A DNA stretch of 32,260 nucleotides from Shewanella decolorationis S12. Its GTDB lineage: Bacteria; Pseudomonadota; Gammaproteobacteria; Enterobacterales; Shewanellaceae. Below are positions 7,111 to 15,081 of the stretch, piece after piece. The stretch is from the NCBI RefSeq assembly GCF_000485795.1, contig NZ_AXZL01000037.1:1-32260 (forward strand). The letters are read 5' to 3'. The notes under the pieces were generated by a model that saw only the letters and a list, made by a program, of their open reading frames with translations, was not told the origin of the DNA and ran no database searches. The translations under genes were made by a program, and so were the position numbers. How positions within the stretch are numbered: position 1 is the stretch's first letter; every line of letters begins with the position of its first letter.

Positions 7111-9000
7111 TTAGGGTTTGGGTTTAAGCTTCTGATTTCCAAAGGCATGGCTTTGCCTAAAGGCGGCTAGCGGATTATCAATCCCGCCCGCAAATCGCAG
7201 ATTTTTCTCCCTGTCGGCTAGGTCAATCATCTGCTGGTTGTTATTAAGCTGAATGCGATTCAGGCAAGTGCGAACGAAGCTGTCTTTAAAGAGATCGTAT
7301 TGTGCAAATTTGTCCGCCAACTGCGGATGCTGCGCTTGATAGTCGCGTACATTGTCTGCCACAAGCTCCCAAAACAGCGTTTCGCTGACCTCGGTTTGCT
7401 TATCCAGAATTGGCGCTAAATAACGGAAAATACAGTCAAAAATATCGAGCAAGATATAGTTGAGCTTCATCTCTTCCTCAAGCTCGACCGCAAGGCGCTG
7501 CACTTCTTGCGGCAGTGGCTCGCTACCGTTGAGTACCGCGACTTCTTCGCCGATATCCTTCATCAATATTTTGACTGGGATGCCGGCATCGAGCACTAAA
7601 ATCAGGTTCTCGCCATGGGGCATAAACACCAGATCGTAGGCAAAGAAGGCGTGCAATAGCGGTGATAAGTAGAGGTTGAGATAGCGCTTGACCCACTCCT
7701 TGGCGCTTAAGCCCGAGTGCGCGATTAAGGCGGCAAGTAGGGCTTGCTCCTGATGATCGACGTGTAATAGCGCCGCCATGGTCATCAGGGTTTGCTGCGG
7801 CTCAATATGCGGCAACGGACTCTCGCGCCACAGCGCCGACAGCATTTTCTTATAGGCGCTATCTTGGGTAAGTGCCTCTTCGTAATACCTGTGGTGATAA
7901 CCGATTGCGGCGATTTCTTTTAGGATCACAAAACCTTGCTCGGCAAAATAGCTGTCGCTTTCGATAAGGTTGGCCACCCAAGCGTTGATCTGCGGGGTGC
8001 AGCTCATATACAGCGGCGAAAGCCCGCGCATAAAGCCCATGTTTAGGATAGAAAGCGCGGTTTTGACGTAGCATTTTTGCGGCGCAGTTAAGTTAAAGAA
8101 GGTGCGGATCGATTGTTGAACTTGATAGCAATCTTGGCTTTCGCCGAGATAAATAATGTCGCCACGGGCGATTTCGCCAGCAAAGGTGCGGGTAATTTTT
8201 TCGCGCCACTGCCAAGGATGAACGGGCATAAAATAAAAGCCATCGGCCGCTTGTCCCTTTGCGCTTAAGTGTTGTTGATACTCGGTGAACTGTTCACCAA
8301 GCTCCTGTTTTAACAAGCTATCATGGTCTAATCCTTTGAGGGCGGAGAAGGTGGTTTTGTCCTTACGCACCGCAATCCACACTAGCTGAAGCGCGCTAGC
8401 ACTCTCGGGGGCAAATTGGTCATAGTCCTGCATATCAAAACCAATGCGGCCATTATTGGCGATAAACACTGGGTGCCCCTCGGTCATGCCCGCCTCAATG
8501 GTTTGATAGTCTGCCTTAGCGAGTGTTGCGGCGGGGATGGCTTGATGGGCCAACTTGTAGGCCTTGCTGTAGAGGGTGCTGGTGATTTCCTCAAGGTAAG
8601 TGGGCAACAGAGTTTCACTTATGCCTAAGGCATCTTTCAGTTTGATAATCAAACTCATGGCATCGAGTGGCTTGTCTTGGCCCGCGCTGCTGACCCGAAT
8701 CGAACCGGTTTCTATCTCAAGGTGGTCGAGCTGATAATGGCGCGCACTGAAGTAATAGGTGCAGTCCTTGAGCCTCAGCTCATAGTGATTGATGCCTGCC
8801 GCTTGGCGGTATATCTGTGGGGTGATGATCTTCTCATGGGTAAATTCGCAGAGGATTTTTTTCACCAAATGGCGATTGGCCGCCTGCCAATATTCCGGTA
8901 TTAAGTGAGCGGGAACATGCGTGTGGGCAGCTGCCTCCAGCGTGGGGAATTCGATTTGAGTGAATGGCTTGAGTAATGCGCGGTTAGTGGCTAAGTTCAT
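7111..9000 (-). CDS. pubC: PubC, NRPS-independent siderophore synthetase
   Basis: 629 residues, IucA/IucC family (NIS synthetase, AlcC-like). It would use ATP to adenylate the carboxyl group of N-hydroxy-N-succinylputrescine and join two units into the macrocyclic dihydroxamate putrebactin, in the cytoplasm. Family marks in order: [19 protein letters not shown] near residue 175, HPWQWREK near 265, the [14 protein letters not shown] segment near 315, and a late [12 protein letters not shown] followed by [10 protein letters not shown]. The C-terminal quarter is the FhuF-like/IucC C-terminal domain. It starts four bases after pubB ends and is clearly in one operon with pubA and pubB. The product is inferred from gene content; the related enzyme AlcC makes alcaligin. 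Confidence 0.93.
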   Translation of the reverse strand: MNLATNRALLKPFTQIEFPTLEAAAHTHVPAHLIPEYWQAANRHLVKKILCEFTHEKIITPQIYRQAAGINHYELRLKDCTYYFSARHYQLDHLEIETGSIRVSSAGQDKPLDAMSLIIKLKDALGISETLLPTYLEEITSTLYSKAYKLAHQAIPAATLAKADYQTIEAGMTEGHPVFIANNGRIGFDMQDYDQFAPESASALQLVWIAVRKDKTTFSALKGLDHDSLLKQELGEQFTEYQQHLSAKGQAADGFYFMPVHPWQWREKITRTFAGEIARGDIIYLGESQDCYQVQQSIRTFFNLTAPQKCYVKTALSILNMGFMRGLSPLYMSCTPQINAWVANLIESDSYFAEQGFVILKEIAAIGYHHRYYEEALTQDSAYKKMLSALWRESPLPHIEPQQTLMTMAALLHVDHQEQALLAALIAHSGLSAKEWVKRYLNLYLSPLLHAFFAYDLVFMPHGENLILVLDAGIPVKILMKDIGEEVAVLNGSEPLPQEVQRLAVELEEEMKLNYILLDIFDCIFRYLAPILDKQTEVSETLFWELVADNVRDYQAQHPQLADKFAQYDLFKDSFVRTCLNRIQLNNNQQMIDLADREKNLRFAGGIDNPLAAFRQSHAFGNQKLKPKP

Positions 9001-9004
9001 CGGT

Positions 9005-9679
9005 TTACCTGTGAAGTGATAGGGTTAACTGCGGTTGCATGGGGTGCTGGGTTGCATGTGTTGTTTGAGTCGCTTGAGTTGCAGTGCGCGGCATTAAAAG
9101 TGCGCTGGTCTTTTGCGCTAATTGGCGACTCTGGGCGCTACAAAAACCGAGGAATGCGGCTTTGCTGCGCAGTTGAATCGCTTTTTGGTAGCGGATCCCA
9201 ATTTGGCTATTTAAGCGGTGAATTTTGTGATTTTGCTGATCCGGCTCGACCACCATTCGCTTAAAGGCAAGCTTTTCGAGAATAAGCTCAGCAATAGCCT
9301 GCATCACTTGACCGGACAAGCCATGAACAGGCTTACCCTCAAGCGGCGCGAGGATGAGGTGCATACCGCAATCGAGCCGCTCCACGGTATAGTGCTCACC
9401 CACTTCATCGTGGGCGGGATCGTACAACTCCACCATAAACAGCGGTTTGGCTTGCCATTCACCTATCAGCGCAAGCTTGTGCTCGCTTGGCGCCAACGCC
9501 TCAGCAAGTGCATCGAGACTCATCCCCTGCATACCCCAAAAGCGGGCATAGTCTTGGTTAAACCAGCTCTGCAACATAGCGAGGTGTTGGGGGAGATTGA
9601 GCGGTTTAAACACAAACTCACCAATCACAATGGGTTTTGAGAGTGAGGCCGCACAGTGGCGACTCCAATGTCTGGCCAT
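9005..9679 (-). CDS. pubB: PubB, N-hydroxyputrescine succinyltransferase (GNAT)
   Basis: 224 residues, of the acyltransferase family found in hydroxamate siderophore clusters (IucB/AlcB-like GNAT fold). It should acylate N-hydroxyputrescine with succinyl-CoA, the second step to putrebactin. The acyl-CoA binding region is recognisable as [23 protein letters not shown] near residues 140-165; [10 protein letters not shown] in the N-terminal half is also typical. The start overlaps the pubA stop (TAATG) with GGAGG just upstream. The last 30 or so residues are low-complexity (repeated ATQ/TTH, then [10 protein letters not shown]) and lie beyond the catalytic fold. Substrate choice (succinyl rather than acetyl) is inferred from the cluster, not from residues. 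Confidence 0.92.
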   Translation of the reverse strand: MARHWSRHCAASLSKPIVIGEFVFKPLNLPQHLAMLQSWFNQDYARFWGMQGMSLDALAEALAPSEHKLALIGEWQAKPLFMVELYDPAHDEVGEHYTVERLDCGMHLILAPLEGKPVHGLSGQVMQAIAELILEKLAFKRMVVEPDQQNHKIHRLNSQIGIRYQKAIQLRSKAAFLGFCSAQSRQLAQKTSALLMPRTATQATQTTHATQHPMQPQLTLSLHR

Positions 9680-11169
9680 TACTGCGCCTCCTTGTGCGGT
9701 GCCATCAACACCGACACGCTGCCGCCCGAAGGGCTTATCCGCAGCGCGGCCTGTGGCTCAGAATTACGATGCTGCGTAGGTTGCGCCGCCGAAGATACCG
9801 TCTTGCTTGGTGTGGCTGTTATGGCTGAGTGGGTGCTGCTTGTGGGTTGGTTTTGCTGCGCACGGATCTTAGTTGGGTCGAAGGTTTGGAAGGCGATACT
9901 GTCTTCAATCGGATAGGGCGCGTAACCTAAAACCGCTTGCAGAATCGTCGCATTGCGGTAGCAGCCCATGCCCAGATCCGGTGAGCTGATGCCATGGGTA
10001 TGCAGGCCCGCATTTTGGATGAAAATATCGCCTCTGATATCGATGCCATAATCCCGCTGGATGGCGAGTTGGCCGCGATCATCAAATTCAATTTGTGATT
10101 TAATGCCTTGAATAAACTCGGGTAAACGATATTGATAGCCAGTACCTAAGACGACGGCGCCCGTTTGTTGTTCGAGGGCATATTCCTGCTCGAGGTGGTT
10201 GAACTTGAGTGTCAGCTTATCGCCCGAGGTCTCTATCTTATCGAGCGCCACGTTGGTCAGCAGCTGGCATTGGATATCGCTGACTAAACGTTTTTGGTAA
10301 AGCAGATCATAAATATCGTTGATTAACTCGGCATTGATCCCCTTGTAGAGGGATTTTTGATTTGCAATCAAGCGGCTGCGTTTTTCCGGCGACAGTTCGT
10401 GGAAATAATCCACATAATCTGGCGAAGTCATTTCTAGGGTGAGTTTGGTGTATTCCAGCGGATAGAAGCGTGGCGAGCGGGTCATCCAATTTAATTGATA
10501 ACCATAGGTATCAACATCTTGCAGCAGATCGTAAAAGATTTCCGCCGCGCTTTGCCCACTGCCGATCACGGTAATGGCGCTTTGGCTTTGCAGGTAAGTT
10601 TTCTGCTGCATATAGCTGGCGCTGTGCATCACGCGGGGATCGTGTATTGGGCAATTGTCGGGCACATAGGGCGTGGTGCCCGTGCCGAGCACCAGTTTTC
10701 GGCACAAATAGGTTTGGGGCTGGCCGCTGCGTCTATCAACCCCCGTTACATGGTAGATACCTTCACCAGCGTTGTAATCTAATTGCGTGACCTTAAAACC
10801 GAATCTCAGATTGGAGAGTTGTTTGCTAACCCATTGACAATACTGGTTATACTCATTCCGTGGCAGGAAAAAGTTTTCACGGATATAGAAGGGATACAGC
10901 CTGCCAGTTTGCTTGGCAAAATTCAGGTAACTATAGCGACTTGTGGGATCGGCCATGGTCACTAAGTCGGACATAAACGGCGTTTGCAGCCGAGAGGCGC
11001 TGAGCAACATGCCGGGGTGCCAGTCAAACTCGGTTTTGGCATCTAAAAATAAACAGCTAAAGCCATCGATGGGTTCACTTAGGGCGGCCAATCCGAGATT
11101 GAACGGACCTATGCCGATACCGAGTAGATCGAAAATCCTGCGATCATTTTCCTTTTTTGGGGTAGTCAC
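9679..11169 (-). CDS. pubA: PubA, putrescine N-monooxygenase
   Basis: 496 residues, lysine/ornithine N-monooxygenase family (IucD/AlcA/PvdA). It hydroxylates putrescine with FAD, NADPH and O2 as the first committed step to putrebactin. Motifs in order: FAD-binding GIGIGPFNLGLAAL (residues 17-30), the DWHPGML segment typical of N-hydroxylases, NADPH-binding VIGSGQSAAEIF near residue 200, and the C-terminal GTGYQYRLPEF and HTHGISSPDLG. The start is GTG at 11169, chosen because AAGGAGG ends five bases upstream. The last 60 residues are Ser/Thr/Gln/Ala-rich and look disordered. It is the first gene of the iron-regulated operon; a Fur box and promoter lie about 200 bp upstream. Confidence 0.93.
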   Translation of the reverse strand: MTTPKKENDRRIFDLLGIGIGPFNLGLAALSEPIDGFSCLFLDAKTEFDWHPGMLLSASRLQTPFMSDLVTMADPTSRYSYLNFAKQTGRLYPFYIRENFFLPRNEYNQYCQWVSKQLSNLRFGFKVTQLDYNAGEGIYHVTGVDRRSGQPQTYLCRKLVLGTGTTPYVPDNCPIHDPRVMHSASYMQQKTYLQSQSAITVIGSGQSAAEIFYDLLQDVDTYGYQLNWMTRSPRFYPLEYTKLTLEMTSPDYVDYFHELSPEKRSRLIANQKSLYKGINAELINDIYDLLYQKRLVSDIQCQLLTNVALDKIETSGDKLTLKFNHLEQEYALEQQTGAVVLGTGYQYRLPEFIQGIKSQIEFDDRGQLAIQRDYGIDIRGDIFIQNAGLHTHGISSPDLGMGCYRNATILQAVLGYAPYPIEDSIAFQTFDPTKIRAQQNQPTSSTHSAITATPSKTVSSAAQPTQHRNSEPQAALRISPSGGSVSVLMAPHKEAQ

Positions 11170-11219
11170 TTACGCCTCCTTAAGTTCCAGCTGCCAACCG
11201 AAACTGTTGTTGTCTTCAT
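11166..11219 (-). CDS. Possible 17-residue leader peptide overlapping pubA start
   Basis: In the pub leader an ATG at 11219 opens a 17-codon frame that ends in TGA at 11166-11168, overlapping the pubA GTG start as GTGA. The pubA Shine-Dalgarno sequence lies inside this frame. Such an overlap could couple translation of pubA to the small frame. No clear Shine-Dalgarno sequence precedes the ATG, so it may be chance. Confidence 0.2.
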   Translation of the reverse strand: MKTTTVSVGSWNLRRRK

Positions 11220-11317
11220 CGGCTGATGGGCAAGTTAGGAGTGGTTCTCTCTATCTCAGCCGAGTGAGTCATTCCCTTATCTTGCGGATCAGGATCGGTT
11301 CCATGTGTTGCGCATAA

Positions 11318-11338
11318 GCTGAGGATTACTGCCTCAGC
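11318..11338 (-). other. Hairpin in the pub operon leader
   Basis: GCTGAGG (11318-11324) and CCTCAGC (11332-11338) form a 7-bp stem with a 7-base loop. It lies just downstream of the predicted pub promoter, so it would be in the first part of the 5' untranslated RNA. No T run follows, so it is not a terminator; it may protect the RNA end. Confidence 0.35.
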
Positions 11339-11350
11339 GCAACGGCGAAT

Positions 11351-11380
11351 AAATTAGCATTTGAAAAATTACAAATGCAA
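11351..11380 (-). promoter_or_regulatory. Predicted pubABC-putA promoter
   Basis: On the minus strand, TTGCAT (11375-11380) and TAATTT (11351-11356) are 18 bp apart, close to sigma-70 -35 and -10 patterns. The -35 lies inside the Fur box, so Fur-Fe(II) bound there would block RNA polymerase. Transcription would begin near 11344, leaving a leader of about 175 bases before the pubA GTG. Confidence 0.5.
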
Positions 11381-11394
11381 ATCATTCTCATTTG
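11372..11394 (-). promoter_or_regulatory. Fur box of the putrebactin operon
   Basis: The core reads TGCAAATCATTCTCA on the + strand, matching 12 of 15 positions of the 7-1-7 Fur consensus TGATAATNATTATCA. It is flanked by a larger palindrome CAAATG ... CATTTG. It overlaps the predicted pub promoter, as expected for iron repression of siderophore synthesis. Confidence 0.75.
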
Positions 11395-11399
11395 TGATT

Positions 11400-11690
11400 T
11401 GTCGGAGGAGTCGTACTTTTGACTGGGAAATAAAGGGCCGAAATACGGTTTGTTAGCGAGGGAATTACCGTAGCAAAAATGTTGTAAAACTTATTCTTAA
11501 GAACATTCTCGAAAATTATTTAAGCCAAATCAGTTGATTATATTTGAGTTGAATAGGGAGGTATTTTGGGGTGATAGGCTTGAGCTGTGCCGATAAAAGC
11601 AACGAAAGTGTGAATAAAAGCTAAGTGTAAATCGACTGTAAATCCTAGTACTCTACTAGGTTATTAGAGTTGCGAGGGCAAACTGGGGGA
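11400..11690. other. Gene-free stretch upstream of the pub promoter
   Basis: I see no convincing ORF on either strand here. A small 7-bp palindrome CCTAGTA/TACTAGG is at 11644-11660. The stretch is AT-rich compared with the genes on each side. It separates the pub promoter from the terminator of the DUF2798 gene. Confidence 0.4.
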
Positions 11691-11694
11691 AGGA

Positions 11695-11718
11695 AAAGCC
11701 ATTTTAGAAAATGGCTTT
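11695..11718 (-). terminator. Rho-independent terminator after the DUF2798 gene
   Basis: AAAGCCATTTT (11695-11705) pairs with AAAATGGCTTT (11708-11718), about 25 bp past the stop of the DUF2798 gene. On the minus strand the stem runs into TTTTCC. It should insulate the pub promoter from the gene upstream. Confidence 0.7.
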
Positions 11719-11743
11719 AACGGCATTAAACGCAGAGGTGAGT

Positions 11744-12025
11744 TTAAGGTAATTGCACAAAGGCAGCGGTTAGCTTTCGCACTAAGGGGAGCACCATCAA
11801 TAGAGTCGGGAAGGCAACAACCCAAGAGATAAACCATGCGCTAAACCAGAGCTCAACAAATTGTGCTGATGCACCGACACCATTGAAGGTACTGATCCCA
11901 GATACAATACAACTCATTAAAATTGATAGAAAAAATGGCATAACAACCGTAGCGTATTTGGCGGGTAATTTGGGAGTACCAAAAATCGTACGGTTTTTAT
12001 TAGGTACAGAATCTAAGCTGGACAT
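11744..12025 (-). CDS. DUF2798 family small membrane protein
   Basis: 93 residues with two hydrophobic segments: VVMPFFLSILMSCIVSGIST around residues 27-46 and WFSAWFISWVVAFPTLLMVLPL around 61-82. The two-helix layout, with a Pro after the second half (AFPTLLMVLPLVRKL), is typical of DUF2798 proteins, which are predicted inner-membrane proteins of unknown role. The start ATG at 12025 has GAGG five bases upstream. A terminator follows, so it forms its own unit. It sits between two iron-uptake modules, but I see no Fur box at its start, so I do not assign it to iron. Confidence 0.75.
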   Translation of the reverse strand: MSSLDSVPNKNRTIFGTPKLPAKYATVVMPFFLSILMSCIVSGISTFNGVGASAQFVELWFSAWFISWVVAFPTLLMVLPLVRKLTAAFVQLP

Positions 12026-12207
12026 GGGGGCCTCAATCGGATTTGCTCTGGCGAAAGAATGTATAGATTAGGCTTAATCATTAAAACCTTAAGCACAACG
12101 GATTTGCCATTCTAGAGACAAAGTGGCCTAAAAGCCATTGACGCTTAGACATGATTCACAGCCTCATTAGGTAATCTCATGGTTTAGGAAGGGAGTCTAA
12201 CTTAGCC

Positions 12208-12633
12208 TTAATCTTGCCAGTTAGTCACCCATAATTCCCCTGTGACATTGACCCAATGACCGCGGGAGATCGGTGAGGTGCCCAGTTCGTTGTCAAAGGG
12301 CAGGGGAAGGCTCGATTGCAATAGATACACAGTATCATCGGGCGTTTGGGTGATCTCAACAATTTGTCCCGAGGCCTCAAAGTGACAATTATGTTTAGGG
12401 AATTTCAGACTTTGGCGGTGTTCAATAATGTCGGTCTGCAGGTTTGCCTTGGCTAAGCGGCCGAAGAGTTCAACCTTAACCCACTGATTAACTGGAAAAC
12501 GTTGTTTAGCCTGTTGATCGCTACCCTGATAATAAAACCACACCGGGGCACCATTATCACATTGGGCGGCCACTTCACCCTGAAACCCACAACCCCAAGG
12601 GGTGACGTCGAGAATATAGATTTGATACTGCAT
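12208..12633 (-). CDS. Hypothetical protein, possible small beta-barrel
   Basis: 141 residues from the ATG at 12633 (MQYQIYILDVTPWGCGF); an ATG at 12651 is also in frame but has no better Shine-Dalgarno sequence. I do not recognise the family. There is no signal peptide or membrane segment, so it is probably cytoplasmic. It is rich in alternating hydrophobic and polar residues, suggesting beta structure. Two segments look related to each other: FPVNQWVKVELFGRL in the middle and ISRGHWVNVTGELWV at the end. This hints at a duplicated OB-like fold, which is inference only. It is on the same strand as the DUF2798 gene but 182 bp away, with no clear operon link. Confidence 0.65.
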   Translation of the reverse strand: MQYQIYILDVTPWGCGFQGEVAAQCDNGAPVWFYYQGSDQQAKQRFPVNQWVKVELFGRLAKANLQTDIIEHRQSLKFPKHNCHFEASGQIVEITQTPDDTVYLLQSSLPLPFDNELGTSPISRGHWVNVTGELWVTNWQD

Positions 12634-12808
12634 AAAAAGTCCATTTACCATAACAAAACTGCCGATGTTACCGGCGCTATATTAACATCTCTTTCGCTAA
12701 GACATGCGACTCAGCGCTCAATATAAGCCTTGGGTTTGACAGTTTTAAGAAGCTGAGAGTTCTTACTTTGGCATCATTGGTTGTCGCAGTGTGGGAGGCG
12801 AGAAAGAA

Positions 12809-12836
12809 AAGGGCCAAATCCGATGATTTGGCCCTT
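12809..12836 (-). terminator. Rho-independent terminator of the IrgA-like receptor gene
   Basis: A perfect 12-bp stem (AAGGGCCAAATC at 12809-12820, GATTTGGCCCTT at 12825-12836) with loop CGAT lies 27 bp beyond the receptor stop. On the minus strand it ends in TTTTCTTTCT. Confidence 0.85.
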
Positions 12837-12863
12837 CAGTGGCGAAACACTCATTGAAGGCGA

Positions 12864-14813
12864 TTACAGCGTTAACGTCACCCCAGCGAACACGGCACGT
12901 CCCGGCAGAATGGTTTCTGTGGTGCCGTCGGAGTCTTCAGCGGGTTGCTCGTTGGTAAAGTTGGTCATACCCGCGCGTAGCTTGATGTTTTCCGTTAACC
13001 GATAGCTGGTGCCAAAATCGAAGCGGCTATAGCCACTGCGTTTTATCGCGCTGCTATCTAAGTAGTCACCAAAATAGTTACCGCTGACATAGAGTTGCCA
13101 GTCATCAGTCATATGCCAATCGAGCTGAAGGTTGGCGGTTTGATCGGGACGTCCATTTAACTCTGAGCCATCACTTTTTTCCGTATCGAGATAGCTGTAG
13201 TTGCCTTTAAGACTGAGATCTTTGGTCAAATCGATTCGGCCCGTCAGTTCTATCCCCTGTAAAGTCACTTCGGACTCATTGTAATAAGTCCGGCTCGGGC
13301 TCACTCTATCCCAGGTCGATACAGTGATTAAGTCTTTGACTTTATTGTGGTAGGCCGTTGCTGAAATATCCCAAGTGTTATCGCTCATTAGCACTGAGAA
13401 CTCATAGTTTACGCTGGTTTCTGGGTCGAGATCGGGATTACCAACCACGGAGCAGGCACCACCGCAACTGACTGATGCAAAAGTGGGCGATGACTCAAAT
13501 AACGCCGGAGCCCTAAAGGCCGTGCCGACACCGCCTTTAAAGGTCAGTTTATCGGTGGCACGATAGACAATATAGGCGCGCGGGCTGAGGTTATTGCCAT
13601 ACTTTTCATTATCTTCGTAGCGGGCACCTAAGGTCAGCGTCCAGTCATCTAAGAAGTCGATTTCATCTTGGGCGAAGAGTGAGTATTGATCGACGCTGTC
13701 ACCTTGGGTTGTCGGGTACTGAACAGGATCTTCAACCTCGGTCTTATGGTATTCGCCGCCTAAGGTAAAGTCCTGCTGCCATAGTCTGAAAAAGCTGGTG
13801 GCTTTGAAACTGGTATTCTTTTCATCAATATGGCGACCCAAGGGCGGTTGCAGGCTGTAACGGCTGTTGTAGTCGTAGAGCTTAGAATCTTCGAGATTGG
13901 CCTCTAACTGGGTTTGGCCCCATTGCCAATCTGCCTTGTGGGTAAGGCCAAAGGTATTGCGCTCGATTTGCTGTTCGCGCTTTGATTTTTCAGCATAGGT
14001 CGTGAGGGGGACTTTGTCTTTATCATATTGATAATCAAAGTCTAATGTTTGATTGTCAGCCAACTGCCAAGTGAGTGCGCTGTAGAGTTTCTTGGTTTTA
14101 CGCTCTTCTATGGTATCGAAGGTCGGGGTGATTTCGGGTAATTGCCAAAGATCCTGTTCTGCGGATTCGGCGGTGAGCATCAGCCCTAAGCTATCGGTCA
14201 ATTTGCCCGAGGTAAACACGTTGTAGCGTTGTCTATCGCCGCCATCCCCTTCTTGCATTTTACTGTATTCGGCATCGAGGGTGAGCTGCCAATCCTCGGT
14301 CGGCGCCTTAGTGATCACGTTAATCACCCCGCCAACGGCGTCTGAGCCGTAGAGTGCCGACATTGGACCACGGACAATTTCGACCCGCGAGATAGCATCA
14401 ATCGGGATTGCGGTAATGTCGAAGTTACCGCCGCGCCATAGGCCGTTTGAGGAGGACACGCGTTTGCCGTTAACGAGCATTAGCACATAGGTTTCATCCA
14501 TACCACGGACATAGAGGCTGTTACGTCCTGCGTTACCGCTGACCACGTTGACCCCGACACTGCCACGCAGCACATCGCCGAGATCTTTTACGGGCAGCAA
14601 CTTAATCTCTTCGGCATCGATGACAGAGATAGAGGCGGGCGCCGAACTTAACTGTTGGTCCTTAGCGCTGGCGGTGACCACTATATGTTCGAGTTCTGTG
14701 TCATCGGCCTGTGTCGACAGGAGTGGTTGCAGTGAACAGGCGAGTGCTAACAGTGCGAAAGGAAAACGATTTAGCGTTTTATGGTTACTCAATTTCAATC
14801 CCCCGATATCCAT
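12864..14813 (-). CDS. IrgA/CirA-like TonB-dependent catecholate receptor
   Basis: 649 residues. An outer-membrane receptor of the IrgA/CirA/FepA group, which import ferric catecholates such as enterobactin or its breakdown products. Features: signal peptide (FPFALLALACSLQPLLSTQA), TonB box ELEHIVVTA near residue 40, plug with APASISVIDAEEI, the VRGMDETYVLMLVNGKRV segment, the VEIVRGPMSALYGSDAVGGVINVITK region, and a beta-barrel ending in FAGVTLTL. The ATG at 14813 lacks a Shine-Dalgarno sequence; a TTG at 14792 has GGGGGA six bases upstream and gives a cleaner signal peptide, so it may be the real start (642 residues). It is divergent from an esterase gene across a Fur box, suggesting uptake of a foreign siderophore. 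The exact ligand is not readable from the sequence. Confidence 0.9.
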   Translation of the reverse strand: MDIGGLKLSNHKTLNRFPFALLALACSLQPLLSTQADDTELEHIVVTASAKDQQLSSAPASISVIDAEEIKLLPVKDLGDVLRGSVGVNVVSGNAGRNSLYVRGMDETYVLMLVNGKRVSSSNGLWRGGNFDITAIPIDAISRVEIVRGPMSALYGSDAVGGVINVITKAPTEDWQLTLDAEYSKMQEGDGGDRQRYNVFTSGKLTDSLGLMLTAESAEQDLWQLPEITPTFDTIEERKTKKLYSALTWQLADNQTLDFDYQYDKDKVPLTTYAEKSKREQQIERNTFGLTHKADWQWGQTQLEANLEDSKLYDYNSRYSLQPPLGRHIDEKNTSFKATSFFRLWQQDFTLGGEYHKTEVEDPVQYPTTQGDSVDQYSLFAQDEIDFLDDWTLTLGARYEDNEKYGNNLSPRAYIVYRATDKLTFKGGVGTAFRAPALFESSPTFASVSCGGACSVVGNPDLDPETSVNYEFSVLMSDNTWDISATAYHNKVKDLITVSTWDRVSPSRTYYNESEVTLQGIELTGRIDLTKDLSLKGNYSYLDTEKSDGSELNGRPDQTANLQLDWHMTDDWQLYVSGNYFGDYLDSSAIKRSGYSRFDFGTSYRLTENIKLRAGMTNFTNEQPAEDSDGTTETILPGRAVFAGVTLTL

Positions 14814-14904
14814 TATCTAATTAATTAACAAAGCAAAAATGGTAAATCTTTGTAAATCGACTATTTCAACTGGTCGCCAAAATAGCACAATCACTCATTC
14901 CTTT

Positions 14905-14925
14905 TAATGATAATAATTGTCATTT
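14905..14925. promoter_or_regulatory. Fur box between receptor and esterase genes
   Basis: TGATAATAATTGTCA at 14908-14922 matches 14 of 15 positions of the 7-1-7 Fur consensus. It lies in the 268-bp gap between the divergent IrgA-like receptor and esterase genes, about 95 bp from the receptor and 160 bp from the esterase start, so it could repress both. Confidence 0.85.
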
Positions 14926-15081
14926 ACAATGTAATCGAAGATGATGTGATTCACGTCACTTAGTAGGATGGAGGAGGGGAAATATTGTCGCCTTGTCCCT
15001 CAATGCAGACTGCGCATTATTAGCGTCTTAAATACATTTTCATCGAATATTCAATACTTTCCCAATAGGAAACAGTACCCA

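Noticed and set aside
14968..15081. Longer N-terminus of the esterase
   Set aside because: The ATG at 14968 would put 38 residues in front of a clear signal peptide starting at 15082.
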